A stretch of 64,000 nt of DNA from positions 20,450,177-20,514,176 of the forward strand of contig CM026422.1 of NCBI GenBank assembly GCA_014871385.1, given 5' to 3'. The position numbers and the translations under genes are program-made. Below are positions 1 through 10,881 of the stretch, piece after piece. This DNA is from Ceratodon purpureus. Its lineage: Eukaryota; Streptophyta; Bryopsida; Pseudoditrichales; Ditrichaceae. The stretch's first letter is position 1, and each line of letters starts with the position of its first letter. The notes under the pieces were generated by a model. That model did no database searches. It had not been told where the DNA came from and worked only from the letters and a program-made list of their open reading frames with translations.

Positions 1-1128
1 TAGGAACACACCACGATTGACCACAAAATGTCCAAAAAATTTAAAAGTGTAAATAAGCACCACTGCTTGCCTCTATCGTTAATAGAAATTCAAGCTACTT
101 TCCTGCTATTTAGAACTGGAATTTCAAACTTTCACCTGCACTGACTCGGCCTCACACAATTCTATTATATCTTACTAGATATAGATTGATGATTACCGTA
201 CCAAATTCGAATCAGGTGCCCATTAAAATACAATTTAAAAAATGTAGGAACTACATTCAAGATCTTAGCATACGGTAATGATACCACAAGGGATCTTATA
301 AAAACTAGCTAGTACAGCTGTACACCGAGGGAATATCAAGACAACTTCTCCGGAATACTTAACAATGAAGCTCTGTCTAGAAACCAGCTCATCAGCGGAG
401 AAAAGTTCTCTGCTGGACCAAACAATCAAGACCAGTTCAAAGCATGCAAGCAAATACGGATCTCCTTCAAATATCACCTGAAGAAAACAAAGAATAGAAT
501 CCACCTCAAACGAATAAACTATGGAAACAATTGGTGTCAAACATAAAACTCGTAACGACTGCACGGCAAACAATAAACACGGTGAGCACTGTGCGCACGC
601 ACAACTCAAGAGGAGGCACAGCTTGCACCATGATTCCTGCTACCAAGAATAAATTGATAAACAATGAACTTAAAAAAAAAAAAACCGATGATGGCAGACA
701 TAGAAAGCAACAGATGATGCAAAAGCATTAAAGTGGGGATGTTTCCAGTGTGAATGCCTGATAAGTCTACAAAGCCTCCTACTACAGCCCCCTTTTAGGG
801 GCCAGAAGATGTTTGTTAAGTACCTGATGACCAAGAGCGTTTCTAGAAGAATGAGGTAGCCCCTTAGGTCAGTGGTACAGAACGCACCATCAACAAAATC
901 ACTCCCCATAACTATCACCAAATTACCAGCAGGAGAAAAGAATACACTACAATTCAAGTGATCCCAATTTCCACAGAGAAGTGGACACAGATAGGCTGTG
1001 GCGAATCACTCGTGGAACCTATACTACTGGATGTCAGCTGAGACGTAACCAAAGCGTGGACGAGCCTAGAAGTCAATAATTATGATCAACTCCAAAAACT
1101 GAGCCAGGTCATAAAAGCGGGGTCATTT
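1..1128. other. ROP downstream region, no gene seen
   Basis: AT-rich DNA beyond the ROP stop codon. It holds short chance ORFs only, with no recognisable protein. Part of it should be ROP 3' UTR. The end of the transcript cannot be placed from the sequence. Confidence 0.5.
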
Positions 1129-3096
1129 TCACAGAATGACACAGTTCTTTTGTTTCTTTTTCTTCTTTTTCTGCTTGGGTGGCTGGAGGACCACCTTGAT
1201 GGCTGCATCAAAGACTGCTTTCACATTCTGCAATAGAAAGCCGGAAGTCGTGATCAGATGACGATCAAGGCACAGTGAGCAGAAGCCGGATTAACCCCTA
1301 AACGAATTGACAAACGTCAATTGCTGGAAAGTGTTATCTATCATTCTCAAGTTCTAACAACGGGCACAATACATTCCAAGTAGATTTGCAGGAGTAGTCA
1401 GAATGCAGGACACTGCAAAGGTAAACTATCCCGGCACAGGCTCCTAATTCAGCAATTAAAACAATGAGAAGGCATTATATGTGGAAGTTTACGGTCTTAC
1501 CTGCTGAGTCTTTGAACTGCACTCGATGTATGATGCTGCTCCAATAGTCTTCCTGAGCTCCTCACCCTGTACGCAAGAGTTGCCTGACGTCAGATTCTCC
1601 GAAAACCGCTGATGTTTCGGCAGCGTGACAACAGTCACAGCACGTAATCAGACAAGGATTCTGGACTTACAAGCCAGGTCATCATCCGAAAAGAATATTT
1701 AACTGATTGTTGATCGTCAAATGGAGTGCTCCTAGATGGCTAGCAGAGACCTCGTCCTAAGATTGAGATAGTTTAAAACTGGCATCACATAAACCAAGCT
1801 AGGTACTAGCACAAAGATGATAAGTACAGGACGTACTTGGGAGGTTGTTATTGGAGCCGCTCCGGGATGGTCAGCGAAGAATTGCTTGTCGTCTCGAAGA
1901 TCTGCCAATTACCAGACCAACTCTAAGAAACGATTGTGGTACAAGAAATGTTACAAAAACCCGAGGAAGTGTTCACAGCGCACCACGTCCACGTAGCGAC
2001 TGTGTATGGATCACCATGTAATGGAAAAACAAGCTGAATCTCAGAGATAAACTAAGCACGGATTAAAATGAGAACAGGCAGGGAGGCACGCACCTAACTT
2101 CGTTCCAACGAGAATGATTGGCACAGATGGTGCATAATGTCTTAGTTCAGGGATCCACTGCAATGTGAAAGTGTGTGAGAACTTTTGTTATACATCGCAC
2201 TGCTAATTGAGGAACACCGACTTAATCACAATATCGGGCATTTAGTCTACCCGGCACATATTAAGAGGAAGAACGAAGCGATGCGCACCTTCTTTGAGAT
2301 GTTTTCATAACTAGCCTTGCTGATGAGAGAGAATGCTAGAAGAAAAACATCAGCACCCCTGTAACTCAGAGGTCGAAGCCTGTTATAATCCTCTTGACCT
2401 GCATTAAGAAAGAATAAAAATGAGTGCCAGGTATGAAACAAGACTGTTTCAAAACTAAGCTGCAATAAATTGCAAAACGTTAAGCTCCAGGACAAAACCT
2501 GACAGATATGGAAATCTGATAAAATCGAGAGCACGCAACGCACACTGTAATGAACGTCCAGAAATAAAATGCGGACATCCGCACCGACGATAACTCGGTA
2601 ACTGGAAACTTAGAAACATATGTCAGCATATACCACTCCCTCTCACCTGCTGTATCCCATAACCCGAGGTTGACAGTGTTTCCATCGACCACAACATTTG
2701 CGCTGAAGTTGTCAAATACGGTAGGGACGTAATCCTGCGAAGGAAACAGTTGCATACTCAAGACATCATCAAAGGACGGGGCCACAGGAAGCTCGGTTTC
2801 AGCACAGGAGCGTTCTCCGTCGTTACAAGAGACATCTGTATTGCAACCTCTGTAATGGCCCGGAATACTTCACTACATGTTTTTATTTTTAAACATAAAA
2901 GATTCAAACTGAACCTATAAATATTTAAATACGTTTATCTTTCAGCAACTGAAACCTATCCAAAAGGCACACTGGTGCAGAGATAATCGCCGCTTACAGT
3001 AGGAAATGTATTGCTGGTGTACGAAATAAGCATGCACGTCTTCCCGACAGCTCCATCCCCTACAGTTACGCACTTGATAAACCGAGAAGTGCTCAT
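1129..3096 (-). CDS. ROP: ROP (plant Rac/Rho-type) small GTPase
   Basis: Plant Rho-family switch at the plasma membrane, controlling polar growth, actin and microtubules. Seven exons, read from high to low coordinate: 3096-2998, 2734-2647, 2398-2289, 2157-2094, 1901-1837, 1566-1501, 1227-1129. All have GT-AG borders, total 591 nt, giving 196 residues, which is the normal ROP length. Visible motifs: P-loop GDGAVGKT (about residues 13-20), switch [10 protein letters not shown], switch [21 protein letters not shown], guanine-specificity motif GTKLDLRDD, and a polybasic lysine tail ending in CVIL, a geranylgeranylation CaaX box of type I ROPs. The first exon begins [15 protein letters not shown], as in other ROPs, so the start is well supported. 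Nothing is broken. The single uncertainty is which ROP orthologue it is. Confidence 0.97.
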
Positions 3097-3457
3097 GGCT
3101 GCGTCCCTGACCGCCTACTGCTCCTCAGCCACAGTCCTCCTACAATCAGGCTCTAGCCTCCCTTGCTATCACGCATTTCATGTATGGCGTAACATGGCAG
3201 TAGATCTCAAGTAATGCCTGCTATTCCTCCAGTCCACTACCAAACCCCAGCCTCCACCTCCACACACTAACTCACATCCCCCTCACAAACGGCATCACCA
3301 AAGCGCACCGCAACGCTTCCACTCCGGATCTCCCCCCAAGATCTACCCTAACAAAACCTCCTCAAAACTCCACCAAAACTCCCGCAACAATTTCCAACCC
3401 CGCACCAGCTGCCTTGTCCATTTATCTCACCGAAATATTCACCCCAGCACCACAAAA

Positions 3458-3502
3458 CTCTCTCCCTCTCTCTCTCTCTCTCCCTCTATCTCTCCCTCTC
3501 TC
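3458..3502. repeat. CT/GA microsatellite upstream of ROP
   Basis: Pyrimidine-rich (CT)n tract interrupted by CCCT and ATCT. It lies 362-406 bp upstream of the ROP start codon and reads as GA repeat on the ROP sense strand. GA-rich tracts are common in plant promoters and 5' leaders. A regulatory role is only inferred. Confidence 0.7.
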
Positions 3503-3559
3503 CGCCGCACTGCACTGTTCTCCACACCACTCGAGTCTACTCGACTCGACTCCACTCAA

Positions 3560-4180
3560 CTCCACTCCCGCAAACGCCGACCGCGACAACCGACCAGGAC
3601 GAAACGAGAGACGGAGAACGGGAGCGAGACTAAACGGTTGGAGGCGGTTGAGAGATCATTGTAGAGAGACGAGCGCGGGGGTGACGATGGAGCGAGGAGG
3701 GGTGGGAGGGCGGAGGGTGAGGTGATGCGGTGACAGTGGCGAGGCGGAGAAGCTCCAGATCTGCGGACGACGCCCTGGCAGCGAACAACAAGCGCGACTC
3801 GGCTTCGCCTTCCCCTCAGGAATCCGTCTCGCTCCCTCTCGGTCCCAGCCAGGGCCCAACCCAGGGGCGGACCAGGGCTCGAGGTCCCGAAGCCGGGTCC
3901 CGTCCTGGCTTGGCAGTGCGGCACCCTCAGTTTTGGCCGCATTCTCCGAGGGAGGGGCCCCTGTTTTGGCTGCCTCCCCCGGGTGCGGCCGGGCCCGGTT
4001 TCTCCCCGGTCCGGCCCGGCCCGGGCTGCCTAACGGCCCCTCCATTCTGGGCGCTGCTTTTGAATCCGGAAAGCAGTGCATTTACTTTCCGGGGAGAGGG
4101 GAGGGTCCTTCTTCTGTCATGTACCTCATTCCGTCATTTAGCAGCCGAATTCCACCAGCTTGTGATAGTTCCTTTGGATG
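3560..4180. promoter_or_regulatory. GC-rich probable promoter/5' leader of ROP
   Basis: A sharp GC- and CpG-rich block in an otherwise AT-rich spacer, upstream of the ROP ATG on the minus strand. The long ORFs crossing it in several frames on both strands are low-complexity (Pro/Arg/Gly/Ser) and overlap each other, as expected of GC-rich non-coding DNA. Most likely the ROP promoter and an untranslated first exon. No precise start site can be given. Confidence 0.4.
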
Positions 4181-5117
4181 ATAGGATTAGTGAGATGAAC
4201 GGTGTAATAGTGATCAGTCAATGTGATATGTGAAAATATTGAACACGTTGATTTTTGTCAATGTTTGATTTGAATGGAGGGATTCTTTTTTCGGTTTGCA
4301 TCAATAATGGATTTCTTAGTATCGATTTCCACAACATTGATAAATGGATAGATTTTGAAAATATAGATGCAACATCTCTATGTTTCTGGAGCTTTCAAGT
4401 GATAATAGATATCGGAATTTATATTAGCTTAAATTAAGATACAAAAAAAATGTATAGTACATGCATGTAAAAATAACTCTTCTTTTGTCTAGAAATAATT
4501 CTGTCAATAAAATATCTTATGGAAAATTCAAATTTAATACTTTATCAAGTGTTATATTAAGTTATAGACAACTACATATTGCGTTTATTCAAGGGCAACA
4601 ACAAAGACTACTCTCCAATGGTCCACTTTGGGATGCGCTCAACTCCGTGAGCATGTCGTCTGATGACGCATTGAAGGCAATCTAAGCATCCAAAGTAAGA
4701 TCTTCAAATAGGTTTGACGTTGTATATCTTTGGTAATGAATGAAGCTGCCAATGGTAAATAGTAAATTTGTTCTCAGACTAAATAGTAATTGGCTTTGTG
4801 TCGAGAGATTCATTACTAAATGCAAATAAAATATCATTCCTTTAACCTCTAAAGGTCTTTGAGACCACATTGTAGTCGCAGCACTTTTAGGAACGTTGTT
4901 TTAAGCTCCAAATTTTTTGAATTTATTTGAAATTATTACTGTACATAGCTTTTATGGTTAGCTTTCCAATGGTGCAAATATAGAAGCATTTGGAATTATG
5001 ATGCAAAAACTGTGGATTTTAGAAGAATTTGCTCTAAATTTTGGGCAGCCACTAGCTAATCAAAATCTCTTATTTTTTATCCAAGTTGCGCTCCATTTAC
5101 AAGGGCAGTAAGTAATA
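4181..5117. other. AT-rich spacer
   Basis: No gene or recognisable repeat. Short ORFs here have no family features. Confidence 0.5.
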
Positions 5118-5489
5118 CTCCCTCTATTTTGAAAAGAAATCGTGGTTTCCTTTTGGGGCATGATTAAGTACAGTGTCTACAATCAGAATGCAACAACTGC
5201 CATTAAGAGAATGCACCAAAATTCCCTGGACTGGTGTCACTTCCTCGTTTGAATTCGTGGTGTCACCTCGTTTGAATTTCTGGTGTCACCTCATTGTTTG
5301 AATTCCTGACACCTCCTCGTTTGAATTCTTGATATCACTTCCTTGTTTGAATTCTTGACACCTCCTTATTTGAATTTTTGATGTCACCTCCTCATTTGAA
5401 TTCCTGATGTAACCTCCTCGTTTGAATTCTTGACAGATGACTTACCTGGTAATAATGAAAACCATGGTTTCTTTGTGAAACAGAGGGAG
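5118..5489. mobile_element. Stowaway-like MITE (Tc1/mariner type)
   Basis: 372-bp element with terminal inverted repeats starting CTCCCTCT (left 5118-5150) and ending AGAGGGAG (right, to 5489). About 25 of 33 positions match between the two arms. Both ends are flanked by TA (5116-5117 and 5490-5491), the target duplication of Tc1/mariner elements. CTCCCTC ends with TA duplication are the hallmark of Stowaway MITEs. No coding capacity. Its interior is largely a minisatellite (next feature). Confidence 0.8.
5225..5436. repeat. ~28-bp minisatellite inside the MITE
   Basis: Seven to eight degenerate copies of a unit built on CCTCGTTTGAATTC followed by TTGATGTCAC or TGACAC. Spacing is uneven (about 24-30 bp). 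It fills the centre of the Stowaway-like element. Confidence 0.85.
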
Positions 5490-6261
5490 TAAGACGTAAT
5501 TTCAAAAGGTGGATACTTGCAAAATAATGGGCCCAATATTTTTACATCCATATACATTGATGACATTTTTCATCAAATAGATAACTTTCATCTAACTAAC
5601 ACTTTCCATGTAAAGGGATTGTCTTCATTGCTAATTTTTTTGATCAAAATAACAGCTATTATTCATAAGTCAGTTCCCATCCAAAATAATTTTTTCATCC
5701 ACAAAAATGATACATCCAATCTTTATTTCCATCTGTATTTAACAAATTTCAGCCAATATCTATGGCGTGGCAGGGGGTCCATCCACAAGACCTCTATTAC
5801 CAAAAGTGTCTGTCAATATTAAAGAAAAACATACAATTTATACTTCAGAAGATTCCAAGAATTATAGTTTTACTGCAATTGCATTGGAATTGTTTTTGAT
5901 ACTTTCTCTCATTGACCTTAATATATCTACCGTTTGGATCTCCAATTGAGCATGTTTAGATTATCCTTTTGGTGGTTTTAATTTTGGAGAATATAAGCTA
6001 ATTTTAGTACACCCTCTATCACAAAATCAAGGATTCTTCCCCCTTTCCAAGCCCATATGAGGCTTAAACTTGGTAAGTTCCTATCTTACTTTCACACCTC
6101 CAGGAATTGATGACCCTTCATGCATCAAATGTGTTTTCAATGTATACTTGTTGGGCATCAAAACTTAGGTCTACACTTGGAAAAGTATCAAAAAAACTTA
6201 TACTGTAACTTCAAATCTTATAATCTCGCAATATGTATGGTGGATTGTGCTCAATTTTAGC
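5490..6261. other. AT-rich spacer
   Basis: No coding or structural signal that I can support. Confidence 0.5.
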
Positions 6262-7204
6262 TTAACCCCTAAAGTTCCTTGACCATGTTTCACCAAAAAA
6301 TGCTCCAAAACTGCCATCTCCAATGTAAAAAACATGAATGACTAAAAAATCAATTTTTCTAATTATAACCGTCATATCTTCAACTAGATTATTGTAATAG
6401 ACGGCTCAAAAATTTCAACATAATCGAACATAATTGACCGTAGAAATTAGAAGATTATAGCAATTGAAATTTGAAAACAAACTTTTTTGACAAGATTTTT
6501 GACTAGGTTGACACACTCTAACTTTTTTTTTCTTAGGTTTTTTGCATTATGGATTTTGGGGATTCTGGTGCATGTCAAAAAAGACTAAGTAAGGTACTCT
6601 TATAAAAAAAATATACCAAAAAGTCAAGTGTAGCATGTTGAAAACAATATTTTTATTAAGTTGAACACATGAGAGTGCTAAATCTTATTTCTTTCCTAGA
6701 AATTCTACTATTCAATAAAGTCTGAATCCAAACGGTCAAAGTAAAGATTGATGTCCATATTTTCACTGAAAAAAGAAAAAACTAAAATAAAACTTTTTCT
6801 AACTGCTATGAAGGAAAGAAGAAGTTTTTTTAGTACACTGCCCGAATTGGTGAGAAAACTTTAATATTTTTTGGAGTGAACATTATGCACTCAAAGTTGT
6901 CTTTTTTTTGGAAACATCAAAGATGACATCATGAAGTATTTATAGAAATATTTTCAAAGTTAATTCATGTATTTAGCATGGCTGCCCGAATTGCCCATCG
7001 AGCAGCTTTTTCCACTTCGCGTACCATAACTATTTTTATAGATGTTACCATAACAATTGGAAAAAAATTAGATTCCCTCAAAGTTCTTGTTATGACCTAC
7101 ATTCACAAAAAGTTTTCAAAAAATCTTAACTTTAACTGAAGTCACAGTCACATGCCCGAAATCTAAAAAAGCCCATTCTAGGACAATTGTCCTTTAGGGG
7201 TTAA
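6262..7204. mobile_element. possible piggyBac-like MITE
   Basis: Perfect 13-bp inverted ends: TTAACCCCTAAAG at 6262-6274 and CTTTAGGGGTTAA at 7192-7204. piggyBac-type elements duplicate TTAA and often begin with CCC, so the ends read as TTAA plus a 9-bp TIR of CCCCTAAAG, about 935 bp apart. The interior has no ORF. The arms are short, so chance or a different superfamily remains possible. Confidence 0.4.
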
Positions 7205-7444
7205 ACCTCATGAGATAAGTTAGGTACAAGATCCTACAATTTAATACTTAATTTGATGTTTAATTTTAGAAAAAATAGGTTACTATCAATAGGGATATGT
7301 TTTTGGCAGTTTTGGCTTTCAAAACACCAATAACCTTGAGGGGTTAAATTCTCAAGTGTGTCTTCCATTCGAGCCACTGTATTTGCAATGTCTAAATAGT
7401 AGATCATCATTGAAACCCGGTTTTTTGTCTGCTATTTTAAGTGT

Positions 7445-7932
7445 TGAACCTAATGACGTATGACTAAAGTAAGTCATAGTTGTTTGTAATGACTAGGTCC
7501 TCCACTACGACCACATACATAATAGCAACAAGGTGACTACGACGGGTCATGTGAAGTTCTTACTTCATCCGATATTATGACTAGAATTAGTCAATTACTT
7601 TTTGTACTCAAACTAAAATATGATTAGTGATCTCAAAAACATGACTGAAGGCTATTAAAGTAGTAGTAATATCTCCATTGGACCGCCACAATTAATACAA
7701 CTCGAATTAAATACAACTCGCCATAGTCATATTCCACATTAACCAAGAATATCACTACAGGTTACATTCTACGTGGACAATATTTTGAGCCAAAATATGA
7801 CTCAACAGAGTCACATCCCACGTGAGCAAAAAATAAGACTAATAGTCAAATTTCATGTGGAGGTTGCCACATGAGCAAAAATATGATCAAAAAGAGTCAC
7901 ATTCTACGTCATCTCAAAATGTGACTACACAA
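7445..7932. mobile_element. CACTA-like subterminal repeat debris
   Basis: About a dozen TGACT/AGTCA motifs in roughly 490 bp on both strands, where about one is expected by chance. Several lie in the context GAGTCACAT or TGACTA, like the subterminal arrays of the intact CACTA element at 34543. A CACTACGACC motif lies at 7503. No matching second end or target duplication was found, so this is probably a relic. Confidence 0.45.
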
Positions 7933-9166
7933 TGTAGCTTTGGTCCATACCTTTGTCCTATGGGCATTGGATTGGGGGTGGATCGAACAGACACTTAATT
8001 CACTTCGGTCTTCTCCGGAGACCGTAGTTTTTTCTCTCTCTCACTACACATAGTCATATACTATGCAGGATTTTTCTTTTTCATTTGCCTAGGAGGTCAA
8101 TGTAAGTTGCAATCTCCAAGGCTGGTCAATGCTGACGTGGCGCTTAGATTCCTCCTGTGTATACCATGGAAGCGTATTTATTTATATCACCGTATGTCCG
8201 AAGCGACTAGTCGATAATGACTCTGCCTTGTCCATTGCGCGTCACATTCTGAAGTCTCATTGCAGTCACATTTTCTGATTTTCTAATTGCGCATAATGAT
8301 GAAGGCTAATCACAAAAAGGGCAATTTCTTGTAATGTTAAGAAGTTTTGAGAAATAGACATTGATTGAATTTGAAATGAATATGTTGTATCATGGGATAG
8401 CATTGAGTCGGAGGTTTGATTCCAAAGTAAAATCATCTGATTTGAGGAATTTTGTGAGGCATTGAAGATCCATTTGCCATCGAGACAAATCACATGTCAG
8501 AGAAAATGAGGGGCTGGTGATAAATCAATTCACATGTTGATTACCTCCCATTACTTACACATAAAGTTGCAACAAAATAAATAAATAAATAAATAAAATT
8601 ACTGGTTTGAATTTTCACTGTTTCAGAACTCCTGTTGTAGTTTGATTGCCTCCCATACATAGATATAAAATTACAAAAAATAGTTTGAACTTTTCACTGT
8701 TACAAGACTGTGGACAAGACCAAGGTTGACTTGGGTACTAAAAAGTTTTCGTGTCATTATGGTACATTTTGCTCAAGAGATATGTGAAAAATACAATACA
8801 GGGTCAAGGAATTACAACATTCTCTCGCTTCATTGCAAACATCATTTGGTTCCCCCACAGTCCACACATCCAATTTTTGTACATTCCACCTTGCTCAGAA
8901 CTTGCCTTCCTCTTCCCTTTTGAAATTATTTTTCACACCTGAATATGATAAATCTAGATTAGAGTGTCTTTGGGTTTTAACCTCTAAATATGGCAATAAT
9001 CTACAGTCCAATAACATGATGATATTATTTTTATTTTTGCTAGATTTTGGAAAAGATAATTCTAAAAACTATATCTTGGTTATTGAAAATTAATGGTCAA
9101 ATTTGGTTAAAACCAATGTGAAAATCCCACCCTTTAAGTTGGATATAATGTCTTAATGTTCCAAGT
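7933..9166. other. AT-rich spacer
   Basis: No gene recognised. A short (AAAT)n run lies near 8577-8597. Confidence 0.5.
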
Positions 9167-9387
9167 GAGCGTTGATTGGGTATAATCTACGACGAGACAA
9201 GAAATGTGGTCTCAAGGTCTATCAATTTTTGGTGGAAAACAAATTTCCTCAATTAAATCCATTTCATCCATTCATTAGAGCGTTGATTGGGTATAATCTA
9301 CGACGAGACAAGAAATGTGGTCTCGAGGTCTATCAATTTTTGGTGGAAAACAAATTTCCTCAATTAAATCCATTTCATCCATTCATT
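9167..9387 (+). repeat. 111-bp tandem duplication, in frame
   Basis: Two adjacent copies (9167-9277 and 9278-9387) that differ at very few positions; the one I see changes AAG to GAG. The unit is exactly 37 codons and an ORF (9172-9405) runs through both copies, repeating YNLRRDKKCGL and VYQFLVENKFPQLNPFHPF. The peptide belongs to no family I recognise. The near identity points to a recent event. No evidence that it is expressed. Confidence 0.85.
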
Positions 9388-10828
9388 AATGGCCTAGATG
9401 ATTGAAAGGCTTTCAATAGAGGACAACATACTTCTACACTACCAACCTATGTCGTATGGACTCAGGTTTAGTGATGAACAACAAACATATTATTCATTCA
9501 CCTCGGTCTTTTTTCAAGACCAAAGTTTTTGTTCTCACCAAACTTTTGTTAATATTATCTAAAGATTATTTTTTGATTACGTTTTTTTCATAATACATGG
9601 AAGCAAGTTGTCCACATTGGTGTGGGTGCATAGTAGATTTCTATAATCTCATCTTATTCCTTGAAAACATCCGGAAGAATAGCGTACTCTAATCAGATTA
9701 TGATGGCATGTTCTGAAATATAATTTCCAACATATGTTTCATTCATATTGGTCTTTCTTCCTATCATTAATGACAATAATATGATTTAATCATCAATTAT
9801 TAAAATACTTCTATATGTGCATGTTCAACATTATTGTATTAAAATTTCAAAATTGGATTAAAATCTGTAGATTGTGCAACTTCCTTCCCTTGAGAGGCAT
9901 AAATTGTAGATGTTTGTGCAACAATCTAGTTTTATGAGCTTTCACAATGGCTTTAAAAATCTACAATATGATTGAAATTCTATTTTTGATTTCTTTGTTT
10001 AAAATTATTCTATTTTTGTCTTTATAGTTTGTTTTTTGTTTTTGGAAGCAAATAATGACCTTATTCCACTACAACGAGCCAAAACAAAAACACCATCTCA
10101 CAACTAGGTGGCTTGAAGTCCACTAGCAAATACCACCTTACCTTACGTCACCTGTTAGTCTTTATAGTTTTTTTATTATGCGGTATTTGATACGGCGTCA
10201 ATGCATTATCATTCTATAAGAATTTATAAATTCATCCAATAAAAGTATCAATATTTACATTTATTCTATCAAGGCATATATTCAAATATATAGTAATAGC
10301 TTCCAAGTAGTTTATGTTATTATAGCATTGTTTTTTCTCTTATGTTCTTATGAATTTGTTTTACTTGCAAACATTATTTAGCTAAAAATAGACATGAATG
10401 CACATTCAGATGTACGTACTATGAAAATGTACAAAAAAACAATAAATTTGTCATAATGTGCCAAAGTTGTTTTTACATTCACTACATTAGTTTTTGTTTT
10501 AAATTTAAATTTTCTTAAAAATTGTATACATACAAAGATTTGTATTTCATTTTGAGATTTTCAACATTATTAAAATAAATTATGAATGTAGTATGCAAAG
10601 ATATACATAAATATACATAATGTTGATTTGTCAATAAATTCCATAATAAATAAATTAAATCATTTCAGAGCACATATAAAATAATCCCTTTTGTAGTAAA
10701 AAAGGTTGCATGTTTTACAAAAACACATAAATCATGTTTCATACAAGGTTTATTGTAGAATTATTGCATCACAAACAAATGGATAGATGGACACGATATT
10801 TTTATAATATAGATTTTAATAAAATATG
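9388..10828. other. AT-rich spacer
   Basis: Very AT-rich, no ORF of note. A CACTACAACGAGCC motif at 10067 resembles a CACTA end but has no partner (see rejected items). Confidence 0.5.
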
Positions 10829-10836
10829 ATATAATA

Positions 10837-10876
<40 letters not shown>
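10829..10876. repeat. (TA)n microsatellite
   Basis: A run of more than 20 TA dinucleotides inside AT-rich spacer. Confidence 0.9.

Positions 10877-10879
<3 letters not shown>

Positions 10880-10881
<2 letters not shown>

Noticed and set aside
3656-4233. Overlapping 128-167-codon ORFs on both strands upstream of ROP
   Set aside because: GC-rich low-complexity sequence open in several frames at once; better explained as promoter/leader DNA.
10067-10080. CACTACAACGAGCC as a CACTA element end
   Set aside because: No inverted partner, target duplication or AGTCA array was found nearby. The similar CACTACC at 21869 was rejected for the same reason.
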